From Chloroflexota bacterium (GTDB taxonomy: Bacteria; Chloroflexota; Limnocylindria; QHBO01): a DNA stretch of 8,005 nucleotides. The stretch spans positions 1 through 8,005 of the forward strand of contig JACDBS010000233.1 of the NCBI GenBank assembly GCA_013694795.1, given 5' to 3'. The notes under the pieces are model-generated. The model had not been told where the DNA came from. It saw only the letters and a list, made by a program, of their open reading frames with translations, and searched no databases. Positions 1-6,297 of the stretch are shown here, piece by piece; position 1 is the first letter of the stretch, and the number at the start of each line of letters is the position of its first letter. The position numbers and the translations under genes were made by a program.

Positions 1-38
1 TGGGCGGTCTGCGGCCGCTCGAGCTTCAGCACGAGTAG

Positions 39-557
39 TCGCGCGCTCGAGGCCCGCCGACCGCCGACCCGACGGCGACCGATCCTGAGGCCTGGCGCCA
101 GGCCTTCCAGTTGCTGGCTGCGACGCCCATCGATCTTGCCACGCGGCTTCTGTCCGGCATGCGGCAGCGCGGCTGGGGACGAATCATCTCCATCCTGTCG
201 AGCGGCGTGCGTCAGCCGATCGGCGACCTGGTGTATTCGAACGGCGGGCGCTCGGTACTGGCGGCCTGGCTCAAGACCACGGCGCGCGCCATCGCCGCGG
301 AGGGCGTGACGCTCAACGGCGTGTTGCCCGGACGGATTTCCACTCCGCGCATCGCGCAGCTTGACTCCGGCCGGGCCGAGCGCGATGGGACGACCGAGGA
401 GGAGGTCCGCAATGCGCACCTGGCGACCATTCCGGCAGGCCGATACGGCCGCCCGGAGGAGCTCGGGGCGCTGGTTGCCTTCCTTGCATCTGAGCGGGCC
501 TCGTATGTCACCGGGCAGTTGGTCGCGGTGGACGGGGGCCTGATCGCCGGGTTGTAA
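39..557 (+). CDS. SDR family oxidoreductase, 5'-truncated or disrupted
   Basis: This is the C-terminal two thirds of a short-chain dehydrogenase/reductase, a family of NAD(P)-dependent oxidoreductases often annotated as 3-oxoacyl-ACP reductase-like. The frame is open from 39 to the TAA at 555-557. It reads through GPP (51-59), GMRQRGWGRII (159-191), an SILSS catalytic-serine strand (192-206), LPGRI (324-338), IPAGRYGRPEELGALVAFLASE (429-494) and YVTGQLVAVDGG (504-539), which is the normal order for the back half of an SDR. The N-terminal Rossmann half with its TGxxxGxG loop is absent. An in-frame TAG at 36-38 lies just before the point where the NAGG motif should be, so TTG at 111 is only the first formal start, not a credible biological one. 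At the active site Tyr (234-236) is followed four residues later by Gly (246-248) instead of Lys, with Arg next. The 10-nt gap to the decarboxylase suggests co-transcription. It is either a pseudogene or an artefact near a contig edge. Confidence 0.75.
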   Translation, partial: SRARGPPTADPTATDPEAWRQAFQLLAATPIDLATRLLSGMRQRGWGRIISILSSGVRQPIGDLVYSNGGRSVLAAWLKTTARAIAAEGVTLNGVLPGRISTPRIAQLDSGRAERDGTTEEEVRNAHLATIPAGRYGRPEELGALVAFLASERASYVTGQLVAVDGGLIAGL

Positions 558-567
558 GATCGCCGGC

Positions 568-1974
568 ATGAGGCATGGAACCGACCTCCTGCGGCGCACG
601 GCCGAGCTGGCGGTCGAGTACCTGCGGACGTTGCCCGACCGGCCGGTCATGGGCGAGCACGACGTGGCCGCCCTGCGACGCGAGCTGGTCACCGAGCTCC
701 CCGATGAGGGCGAGGATCCTCGCGAAGTGATCGAGCACCTGGCGGAGGTCGGCGGACGCGCGGCGGTGGCCATGGCCGGCCCGCGCTACTTCGGCTTCGT
801 CACTGGCGGCGCACTGCCATCGGCCCTGGCGGCCGACTGGCTGACTTCGACCTGGGACCAGAACGCCTTCCTGTACGTCGCCGGTCCGGCCGCATCGGTG
901 GTCGAAGAGGCGGTCGGCGCGTGGCTCGTCGACCTGTTCGGGCTGCCCCCAGCCAGCGGATTCGGACTGGTGACGGGCTGCCAGATGGCGCACTTCACGT
1001 GCCTGGCCGCGGCGCGCCAGGCGGTCCTGGAACGAACCGGGTGGGATGCGACGACGCGTGGCCTGTTTGGCGCGCCGGAGATCGAGGTCATCGTCGGCAC
1101 GGAGGCCCACAGCACCGTCCATACCGCGCTCCAGTACCTGGGCATGGGACGTGACCGCGTGCGTCGCGTCGGAAGCGATGGCCAGGGCCGCCTCATCGCC
1201 GGCGAGCTTGCCGAGACGCTCGCGACCATCCCCACCGAGATGCCGCTCATCATCTGCCTCCAGGCGGGCAACGTGAACACCGGTTCGTTCGATCCACTGC
1301 GCCAGTCGATCGACCTCGCGCGCCAGCGCGACGGCACCTGGGTGCACGTCGACGGCGCGTTCGGCATGTGGGCGGCTGCGAGCCCGGACCTAGCGCATCT
1401 CGTGGACGGCATCGGCCCGGCAAACTCCTGGGCCACCGATGCCCACAAGTGGCTCAACGTGCCCTACGACTCTGGGCTCGCCTTCGTCGCCGACGCCGCG
1501 GTCCACGCCCGGGCCATGGCACCGCCCCATGCCGCCTACCTGGAGTACGGACCTGAGCAGGAGCGCGATGAGGTTTCATGGGTCCCCGAGTTCTCGCGGC
1601 GCGCCCGTGGCTTCACCATCTACGCGGCGTTGCGGACACTGGGTAGGTCCGGCCTGCGCGACCTGGTCGAACGCTGCTGCTCCCTCGCCCAGCGCATGGC
1701 GTCCCGGTTGGCAGCGGCCAACGGCGTCGAGATCCTCAATGAAGTGGTGCTGAACCAGGTCCTCGTGCGGTTCACACCACCCGACGGCGGCGATCCCGAT
1801 GCCTTCACGCGCGAGGTCATCCGGCGCGTCCAGGCAGACGGCACGCTGTGGCTGTCCGGCACGACCTGGCACGAAATGGCCGCCATGCGCATCAGCGTCA
1901 GCAACTGGTCAACCTCCGAGGAAGATGCCGACCGATCCGTGGGAGCGATTCTGCGCTGCGCCACCGCTTCCTGA
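568..1974 (+). CDS. PLP-dependent group II decarboxylase-like enzyme
   Basis: A 468-residue protein of the pyridoxal-dependent decarboxylase (group II, fold type I) family, which includes aromatic amino acid, glutamate and diaminobutyrate decarboxylases. The family landmarks are in order: GPRYFGFVTGG near residues 71-81, EAHSTVH at 179-185 with His181 in the position that stacks on the PLP ring, HVDGAFG at 260-266 with Asp262 in the position that binds the pyridine nitrogen, and DAHKW with Lys294 as the expected Schiff-base lysine. The C-terminal small domain ends with a MRISVSNWSTSEEDADRS stretch typical of the family. Length matches the usual 450-500 residues, and there are no membrane segments, so it should be a cytosolic dimer. 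The ATG at 568 lies 10 nt after the SDR stop without a clear Shine-Dalgarno sequence, which fits translation following the upstream gene. The substrate cannot be deduced; database names such as aspartate aminotransferase family protein are equally possible labels. Confidence 0.88.
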   Translation: MRHGTDLLRRTAELAVEYLRTLPDRPVMGEHDVAALRRELVTELPDEGEDPREVIEHLAEVGGRAAVAMAGPRYFGFVTGGALPSALAADWLTSTWDQNAFLYVAGPAASVVEEAVGAWLVDLFGLPPASGFGLVTGCQMAHFTCLAAARQAVLERTGWDATTRGLFGAPEIEVIVGTEAHSTVHTALQYLGMGRDRVRRVGSDGQGRLIAGELAETLATIPTEMPLIICLQAGNVNTGSFDPLRQSIDLARQRDGTWVHVDGAFGMWAAASPDLAHLVDGIGPANSWATDAHKWLNVPYDSGLAFVADAAVHARAMAPPHAAYLEYGPEQERDEVSWVPEFSRRARGFTIYAALRTLGRSGLRDLVERCCSLAQRMASRLAAANGVEILNEVVLNQVLVRFTPPDGGDPDAFTREVIRRVQADGTLWLSGTTWHEMAAMRISVSNWSTSEEDADRSVGAILRCATAS

Positions 1975-1992
1975 CCGATCAATCGGTCAGGA
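1969..1992 (+). terminator. Perfect 11-bp palindrome over the decarboxylase stop codon
   Basis: Arms TCCTGACCGAT (1969-1979) and ATCGGTCAGGA (1982-1992) are perfect reverse complements separated by CA. In RNA this gives a stem of about ten pairs with a TCAA loop. The TGA stop of the decarboxylase (1972-1974) lies inside the left arm. A pyrimidine-rich TCTCTTC follows, weaker than a classical U tract. The position directly at the gene end argues for a transcription terminator. The core TGACCGAT-N2-ATCGGTCA also looks like a dimeric repressor operator (TetR type), but no regulator gene is in view. Confidence 0.55.
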
Positions 1993-2127
1993 TCTCTTCG
2001 ATCCAGCCGCTGTCGCCGTCGGGGCTATACTCGGCTGCGTCCTGGCGACGGCTGAGCGAACGTCATTGAGTCCGCGCAGCCTCCATATGCTGCCGTGGGT
2101 GGCGCTATTTCCTCCGCCCGGCGATTG

Positions 2128-2287
2128 CGCCGCTCTCACCGGCATAGCGCCCGAATCGGCCGGCGGCACCTCGAATAGCGCCACTCTCACCGGCATAGCG
2201 CCCGAATCGGCCGGCGGCACCTCGAATAGCGCCGCTCTCACCGGCATAGCGCCCGAATCGGCCGGCGGCACCTCGAATAGCGCCGCT
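2128..2287. repeat. 51-bp tandem repeat, 3.1 copies
   Basis: Three complete 51-bp units lie at 2128-2178, 2179-2229 and 2230-2280, followed by a 7-bp partial copy (CGCCGCT, 2281-2287). Units begin CGCCGCTCTCACCGGCATAG and end GGCACCTCGAATAG. The only difference among the three complete copies is A instead of G at 2183 in the second unit. Each unit contains ATAGCGCC at offset 17, and a second ATAGCGCC spans each junction between units. The unit length is a multiple of three, so frames stay open on both strands: the plus strand would read ALTGIAPESAGGTSNSA and the minus strand ALFEVPPADSGAMPVRA per unit. Near identity of copies points to recent duplication or ongoing slippage, like a minisatellite/VNTR. 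There are no variable spacers, so it is not CRISPR. Confidence 0.95.
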
Positions 2288-2391
2288 GAGGCCGTCATTA
2301 CGTTCAATTTGGCCCCGTCGGACCAGGCCCCACGCCTCCGGTACTGCTCACGTGTGGTGTAATCGGCGCTTCCTTACCGATGCGCGTTGAC

Positions 2392-2395
2392 GGAG
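2392..2395 (+). promoter_or_regulatory. Shine-Dalgarno GGAG for the aminotransferase
   Basis: GGAG ends 5 nt before the ATG at 2401. It supports 2401 over the in-frame ATG at 2380, which has only TTCCTTACCG upstream and no purine-rich ribosome-binding sequence. Confidence 0.65.
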
Positions 2396-2400
2396 ATCCA

Positions 2401-3735
2401 ATGGCCATCGAGACCGAGCGAGGCAGCATGACCGGCGACGAGATCGTCGCCCTGACGAAGCGCCACACCCTGTTCGAGTGGTCGGCGCAGTCCAAGGTCG
2501 ACCCGATCCCGGTGGCCGGGGCGAAGGGCTGCTACTTCTGGACCCCCGAGGGCAAGCGCTACCTCGACTTCAACTCGCAGCTGATGTGCACGAACATCGG
2601 CCACGGGCATCCGAAGGTGATCGAGGCCATCAAGCGCCAGGCGGAGACGCTGGCGTACGCCAACCCGTTCATGGCCACCGAGCCTCGCGCCCGCCTGGGG
2701 CAGAAGCTGGCGGAGATCACGCCAGGCGACATCGACACTTTCTTCTTCACCAACGGGGGCGCGGAGGCCAACGAGAACGCAATCAAGGTCGCGCGTCTTG
2801 TGACCGGGCGCCACAAGATCCTGGCCCGCTACCGCAGCTATCACGGCGGCACGGCGGGCGCAATGACGCTGACCGGCGATCCGCGCCGCTGGGCCAATGA
2901 GCCTGGCATCCCGGGCGTGGTCCGCGTGATGGACCCGTACCACGGCATCCAGCGCGGCTGGGATACCGCCGATGAGGCGCTGGCGCACCTCGAGGAAACC
3001 ATCCAGCTCGAAGGGCCGAACACCATCGCCGCCTTCATCCTGGAGACGGTGACCGGCACGAACGGCATCCTCGTGCCGCCCGACGGCTACATCCAGGGAG
3101 TCCGCGAGATCTGCGACCGATACGGCATCCTCATGATCGCCGACGAGGTGATGGCCGGCTTCGGCCGGACCGGCAAATGGTTCGCCATCGACCATTGGGA
3201 CGTGGTGCCCGACCTCATCACCATGGCCAAGGGCCTGACCAGCGCCTACGTGCAGCTCGGGGCGCTCGGCATGCGGCGCAAATACGCGGAGCATTTCGAG
3301 AACAACGTCTTCTACGGCGGCCTGACGTACAACTCGCACCCGCTGGCGTGCGCCACCGCCCTGGCAACCATCGCGGTCTACGAGGACGAGAACCTCATCG
3401 AGCGCGCGGCCCAGATGGGCGAGAAGCTCATGGCGCATCACCAAGCGCTGGCGGCGAAGCATCCGAGCGTGGGCGCGGTGCGCAGCATCGGTCTCTTCGG
3501 CATTGTCGAGCTCGTCCGTAACCGCACCACCATGGAGCCGATGGCGCCGTTCAACGGCACCAGTGACGAGATGGCGGCGCTCGGGAAGCGCTTCCGAGAG
3601 GACGGGCTCTACACCTTCGTGCGCTGGAACACGTTCTTCACCAACCCGCCGCTGATCATCAGCACCGAGGAGATGGCGGAGGGCTTCGGTATCATCGACC
3701 GCGCCCTCGAGATCACCGATGCCGCGGTCGCCTGA
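2401..3735 (+). CDS. Class III PLP aminotransferase (omega-amino acid/taurine:pyruvate type)
   Basis: A 444-residue class III (subgroup II) aminotransferase that should transfer an amino group from an omega-amino compound to an alpha-keto acid such as pyruvate. Counting from ATG 2401, the cofactor-binding motifs are TNGGAEANENAIK at 117-129 (GGAE binds the PLP phosphate), YHGGTAGAMTLTGD at 147-160, IADEVMAGFGRTG at 246-258 with Asp248 facing the pyridine nitrogen, and TMAKGLTS at 274-281 with Lys277 as the Schiff-base lysine. A late VRWNTFFTNPPLIIS segment (407-421) carries a candidate substrate-carboxylate region. Length is normal for the family and the protein is cytosolic. An earlier in-frame ATG at 2380 would add seven residues but lacks a ribosome-binding site. 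The gene is the first of the operon, 20 nt before permease 1. The sequence recalls taurine:pyruvate and beta-alanine:pyruvate transaminases, but family members differ in substrate, so the exact substrate is open. Confidence 0.9.
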   Translation: MAIETERGSMTGDEIVALTKRHTLFEWSAQSKVDPIPVAGAKGCYFWTPEGKRYLDFNSQLMCTNIGHGHPKVIEAIKRQAETLAYANPFMATEPRARLGQKLAEITPGDIDTFFFTNGGAEANENAIKVARLVTGRHKILARYRSYHGGTAGAMTLTGDPRRWANEPGIPGVVRVMDPYHGIQRGWDTADEALAHLEETIQLEGPNTIAAFILETVTGTNGILVPPDGYIQGVREICDRYGILMIADEVMAGFGRTGKWFAIDHWDVVPDLITMAKGLTSAYVQLGALGMRRKYAEHFENNVFYGGLTYNSHPLACATALATIAVYEDENLIERAAQMGEKLMAHHQALAAKHPSVGAVRSIGLFGIVELVRNRTTMEPMAPFNGTSDEMAALGKRFREDGLYTFVRWNTFFTNPPLIISTEEMAEGFGIIDRALEITDAAVA

Positions 3736-3755
3736 CCGCGCCGGTCATTGACGCC

Positions 3756-4685
3756 ATGACGACGGCGGTGCCCGGGCTGATCAGGCCGAGCTCGATCCGG
3801 CCACGCGTCATCGGTGTTGGCGGAGCCGTCCGATCCGTTGGGGCCTTCCTGCTGGTGCTGGTCGTCCTGGCCGCCGTGTGGGAGCTGGCCAAAGCCATTG
3901 GCGGCGTGCCATGGCGCGATTTCCTCGGCTCACCCATCGACCCGCCCTGGAATCCACCGCTGCGGATCAAGCAACTGAATGACCAGAACCTTCCTCACGT
4001 GTGGGATGTGGCGACGGCCTTCTTCCAGCCGGCGACCCGCAACAGCCCACACTCATTGGGAGCCATCCTCATTGATGCCGCAGTCTTCACCGGACGGAGC
4101 GCATTCGCCGGCTTCGTCATCGGTGGCATCTTCGGCACCGCCCTGGCCGTCATCTTTGTCCACAGCCGCCTGCTCGAGCGCGCGCTGGTCCCATACGTGA
4201 TCGCCAGCCAGACCGTGCCGATCGTGGCGTTGGCGCCGATGGTGGTGCTCTGGATCGGGCGTGACTGGACGAGCGTGGCGCTCGTGAGCGCGTATCTCAC
4301 CTTTTTTCCCGTGACGATCGCCGGCATCCGCGGGCTCGCCTCGCCGGATCCGCGCGCCCTGGACCTGATGCGCACCTATGCCGCCGACCCGTGGCGCGTT
4401 CTGTGGAAAGTGCGATTTCCGGCGGCGATGCCCTACTTCTTCACGGCGTTCAAGATCGCGGCCACCGCCAGCGTCGTGGGTGCCATCGTCGGAGAGGAGC
4501 CAACGGGCATACGTGGTGGTCTCGGCCGCGCCATCCTGCAGTTCAATGAGCAGTACATCACAGGACCGGAGAAGCTCTGGGCCACCGTGCTGGCATCGGC
4601 TGCCCTCGGGATCGTCTTCTTTGGGGCTGTCCGAGTCGTGGAGCTAGTGGTCTTCCGCAATCGGCAGGCGGTCATCGAAGCATGA
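3756..4685 (+). CDS. ABC transporter permease 1 (NMT1/SsuC-type importer)
   Basis: A 309-residue inner-membrane permease of the binding-protein-dependent transport family used for nitrate, sulfonate, taurine and thiamine-precursor uptake. The first membrane helix is at about 29-48 (GAFLLVLVVLAAVWELAKAI). An unusually long Pro- and Asn-rich segment (about 50-100) precedes the core helices near 111-135, 143-167, 172-193, 230-246 and 274-300. The cytoplasmic coupling loop (EAA-like) lies at about 204-226 (LMRTYAADPWRVLWKVRFP). The next helix ends in VGEEPTG and is followed by GLGRAI. As far as I recall, a GE-PTG followed by GLG is typical of one of the two permeases of pyrimidine-type importers; this is from memory, not a search. 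The ATG lies 20 nt after the aminotransferase stop with no obvious Shine-Dalgarno. The stop overlaps the ATPase start by ATGA. It probably pairs with the second permease to form a heterodimeric channel. Confidence 0.9.
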   Translation: MTTAVPGLIRPSSIRPRVIGVGGAVRSVGAFLLVLVVLAAVWELAKAIGGVPWRDFLGSPIDPPWNPPLRIKQLNDQNLPHVWDVATAFFQPATRNSPHSLGAILIDAAVFTGRSAFAGFVIGGIFGTALAVIFVHSRLLERALVPYVIASQTVPIVALAPMVVLWIGRDWTSVALVSAYLTFFPVTIAGIRGLASPDPRALDLMRTYAADPWRVLWKVRFPAAMPYFFTAFKIAATASVVGAIVGEEPTGIRGGLGRAILQFNEQYITGPEKLWATVLASAALGIVFFGAVRVVELVVFRNRQAVIEA

Positions 4686-5485
4686 GTGAGCGCGCATCGA
4701 TCGTCGATGTCCAGCAGGTCGAGAAGCGGTTCGAGGGCGCCGGCGCCACGACGGTGGCGCTGCAGGGAATCAACCTGACCATCGGCAGCCGCGAGTTCGT
4801 CAGCCTCATCGGTCCATCCGGCTGTGGCAAGAGCACGCTCCTGCGGCTCGTCGCCGACCTGACGGCGCCTTCCGCCGGCCAGATCACGATCAACGGCAAG
4901 ACAGCACCGCGTGCTCGAATGGACCGTGACTACGGCATGGTCTTCCAGGCGCCGGTGCTGTTCGACTGGCGAACGATCGATGAGAACGTGCAGCTGCCAC
5001 TCGAGGTGATGGGCGTGCCGCGCGCGGCTCGGCGGAAGCGGTCGGTCGAGATGCTGTCACTGGTCGAGCTGTCCGAGTTCTCCCGGCATCATCCCTGGCA
5101 GCTTTCGGGCGGCATGCAGCAGCGCGCGGCCATCGCCCGTGCCCTGGCCTTCGAGCCAAAGCTCCTGCTCATGGACGAGCCATTCGGTGCGCTCGACGAG
5201 ATGACCCGCGAGCGGATGAACGACGAGCTGCTCCGCATCTGGGAGCGCACCGGCACGACCGTCGTCTTCGTCACCCACTCGATCCCGGAGGCGGTCTTCC
5301 TATCGAGCAGCGTCGTCGTCATGAGCGCACGCCCCGGCCGGATCACGCACACGATCGAGATTGACCTGCCCCGGCCGCGGACCGACGCGACGCGCGAGAC
5401 GGAGCAATATTTCTCGCTGATCACCCAGGTTCGCGAGGCGCTCCGCGCGGGCCAGGGTCCCATCGCGCCGGAGGCAGCCTTGTGA
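4682..5485 (+). CDS. ABC transporter ATP-binding protein (nitrate/sulfonate/thiamine-precursor family)
   Basis: A 267-residue ATPase that powers the importer from the cytoplasmic side as a dimer. All nucleotide-binding motifs are intact: Walker A GPSGCGKST at 44-52, Q-loop Gln89 in MVFQAPVLFDW, ABC signature LSGGMQQR at 141-148, Walker B LLLMDEP with Asp165 and catalytic Glu166, D-loop GALD, and switch His199 in VTHSIPEA. The C-terminal part (RPGRITHTIEIDLPRPR) matches the TauB/SsuB/ThiZ group, and length is the usual 250-270 residues. The ATG shares ATGA with the stop of permease 1, and the stop shares GTGA with the start of permease 2, so the three are almost certainly translated in a coupled way from one message. 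Motif content does not show which substrate the system carries. Confidence 0.95.
   Translation: MSERASIVDVQQVEKRFEGAGATTVALQGINLTIGSREFVSLIGPSGCGKSTLLRLVADLTAPSAGQITINGKTAPRARMDRDYGMVFQAPVLFDWRTIDENVQLPLEVMGVPRAARRKRSVEMLSLVELSEFSRHHPWQLSGGMQQRAAIARALAFEPKLLLMDEPFGALDEMTRERMNDELLRIWERTGTTVVFVTHSIPEAVFLSSSVVVMSARPGRITHTIEIDLPRPRTDATRETEQYFSLITQVREALRAGQGPIAPEAAL
5470..5474 (+). promoter_or_regulatory. Shine-Dalgarno GGAGG for permease 2
   Basis: GGAGG within the end of the ATPase gene, 7 nt before GTG 5482. It fixes GTG 5482 as the start of permease 2 despite the 4-nt overlap and adds to stop-start coupling. Confidence 0.8.
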
Positions 5486-6258
5486 CGGATCGCCTTCGGC
5501 AATACCTCCCGGCCATAGCCGTCTTCGTCGGCGGCATCGTCATGTGGGAGCTTGTCGTGCGGGGCCTCAGCATTCAGCGCTTCCTCCTGCCACCGCCCAC
5601 CGATATCGCCGCCACGCTCATCGAGCAGTGGCCGCGGCTGAGCCAGGCCGGGATCAATACGTTGATCGAAGCCATCGGCGGCTTCGCCATCGGCCTGGCG
5701 GCCGGCGTCGTCGTGGCGCTGGCGACCGTGCGATTCGCCTTCGCCCGCGGGGCGCTCATGCCCTTTGCGATCGCCGCGAACGCGGTGCCGATCGTCGCCT
5801 TCGCGCCGATCATGAACAACTGGTTCGGCGTCACCAGCCCGGTCTCGAAGATGATGATCGTGGCGGTGCTCGTCTTCTTCCCGGTCATGATCAACACCGT
5901 GCGCGGCCTGCTCAGCGCCGAGCCGGCGGCCCTGGAGATGATGCGTTCCTACGCCGCCAGCGAGGTCCAGACCTTCCGCAAGGTTCGCGTCCCCGCCGCC
6001 CTTCCGTTCTTCTTCACGGCCCTCAAGGTCGGCGCGACGCTCAGCCTCATCGGCGCAATTGTGGGGGAATATTTCGGCGGATCGAACCTGGTGCTGGGGC
6101 GCGTGATCGTGGAGAGCGCGTCATTCCTGCGCTTCAGCGAGGCGTGGGCAGCCATCGTCATCGTCTCGGCCATGGGGATCGGCTTCTATCTCGTCATCCT
6201 GGGCATCGAACGACTGGTGATGCCATGGCACGCATCGGTCCGCTCGACCGCGCCCTAG
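5482..6258 (+). CDS. ABC transporter permease 2 (NMT1/SsuC-type importer)
   Basis: A 258-residue inner-membrane permease of the same family as permease 1 but without its long insert after the first helix, so it has the ordinary family length. Helices are predicted near 9-27, 62-83, 90-112, 122-142, 177-195 and 221-241. FLLPPPTDIAATL (34-46) is the typical periplasmic lead-in. The EAA-like coupling loop lies at about 152-175 (LEMMRSYAASEVQTFRKVRVP) and is followed by TLSLIGAIVGEYFGG, the common form of the helix end that reads VGEEPTG in permease 1. Translation starts at GTG 5482, sharing GTGA with the ATPase stop and preceded by GGAGG. The gene is separated from the lipoprotein gene by only 39 nt. 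Two clearly different permeases with one ATPase imply a heterodimeric membrane part. Confidence 0.92.
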   Translation: MTDRLRQYLPAIAVFVGGIVMWELVVRGLSIQRFLLPPPTDIAATLIEQWPRLSQAGINTLIEAIGGFAIGLAAGVVVALATVRFAFARGALMPFAIAANAVPIVAFAPIMNNWFGVTSPVSKMMIVAVLVFFPVMINTVRGLLSAEPAALEMMRSYAASEVQTFRKVRVPAALPFFFTALKVGATLSLIGAIVGEYFGGSNLVLGRVIVESASFLRFSEAWAAIVIVSAMGIGFYLVILGIERLVMPWHASVRSTAP

Positions 6259-6284
6259 AATGGCGAACTTGTGGTCAGGCATAC

Positions 6285-6289
6285 GGAGG
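6285..6289 (+). promoter_or_regulatory. Shine-Dalgarno GGAGG for the substrate-binding lipoprotein
   Basis: GGAGG 8 nt before GTG 6298. It selects this GTG over the in-frame GTG at 6271, which would place nine polar residues before the signal peptide and would put this ribosome-binding site inside the gene. Confidence 0.8.
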
Positions 6290-6297
6290 AAACGAAA

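Larger units (their letters stand above)
1975..2400. other. 426-bp intergenic region with tandem repeat array
   Basis: No convincing gene lies between the decarboxylase stop and the aminotransferase start. The region holds the right part of the palindrome at 1969-1992, then about 110 bp of unremarkable sequence, then the 51-bp tandem repeats (2128-2287), then about 110 bp leading to the aminotransferase. A TGTAAT at 2358-2363 could serve as a -10 element for the downstream operon, and TATACT at 2026-2031 is another -10-like hexamer. Neither has a recognisable -35 about 17 bp upstream, so both are weak candidates. No riboswitch signature (TPP, FMN) and no tRNA was seen. Confidence 0.7.

Noticed and set aside
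508..1347. Long minus-strand open frame opposite the decarboxylase
   Set aside because: Its product is rich in Arg, Gly, His and Ala with no recognisable domain, and it mirrors the GC-rich codons of the well-supported plus-strand gene.
2128..2287. CRISPR array
   Set aside because: Units are directly contiguous and near-identical with no variable spacers, and there are no cas genes.
1987..2307. Minus-strand frame of 106 codons with three 17-residue repeats (ALFEVPPADSGAMPVRA)
   Set aside because: No ribosome-binding signal or known domain, and the non-repeat part is low-complexity. It is kept only as a possibility in the repeat finding.
1799..2362. Plus-strand open frame running from the decarboxylase through the 51-bp repeats
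   Set aside because: It begins inside the decarboxylase in another frame, has no ribosome-binding site, and stays open mainly because the repeat unit is a multiple of three.
1993..2400. TPP, FMN or other riboswitch upstream of the transporter operon
   Set aside because: The conserved cores (for example CTGAGA with a later ACCTGATC element for TPP) were looked for and not found.
2374..3462. 362-codon minus-strand open frame opposite the aminotransferase
   Set aside because: Antisense shadow of a gene with intact PLP motifs; low-complexity composition typical of high-GC antisense frames.
6271..6297. Earlier start for the binding protein at GTG 6271
   Set aside because: It would add nine polar residues before the signal peptide and place the GGAGG ribosome-binding site inside the gene; GTG 6298 has ideal spacing.
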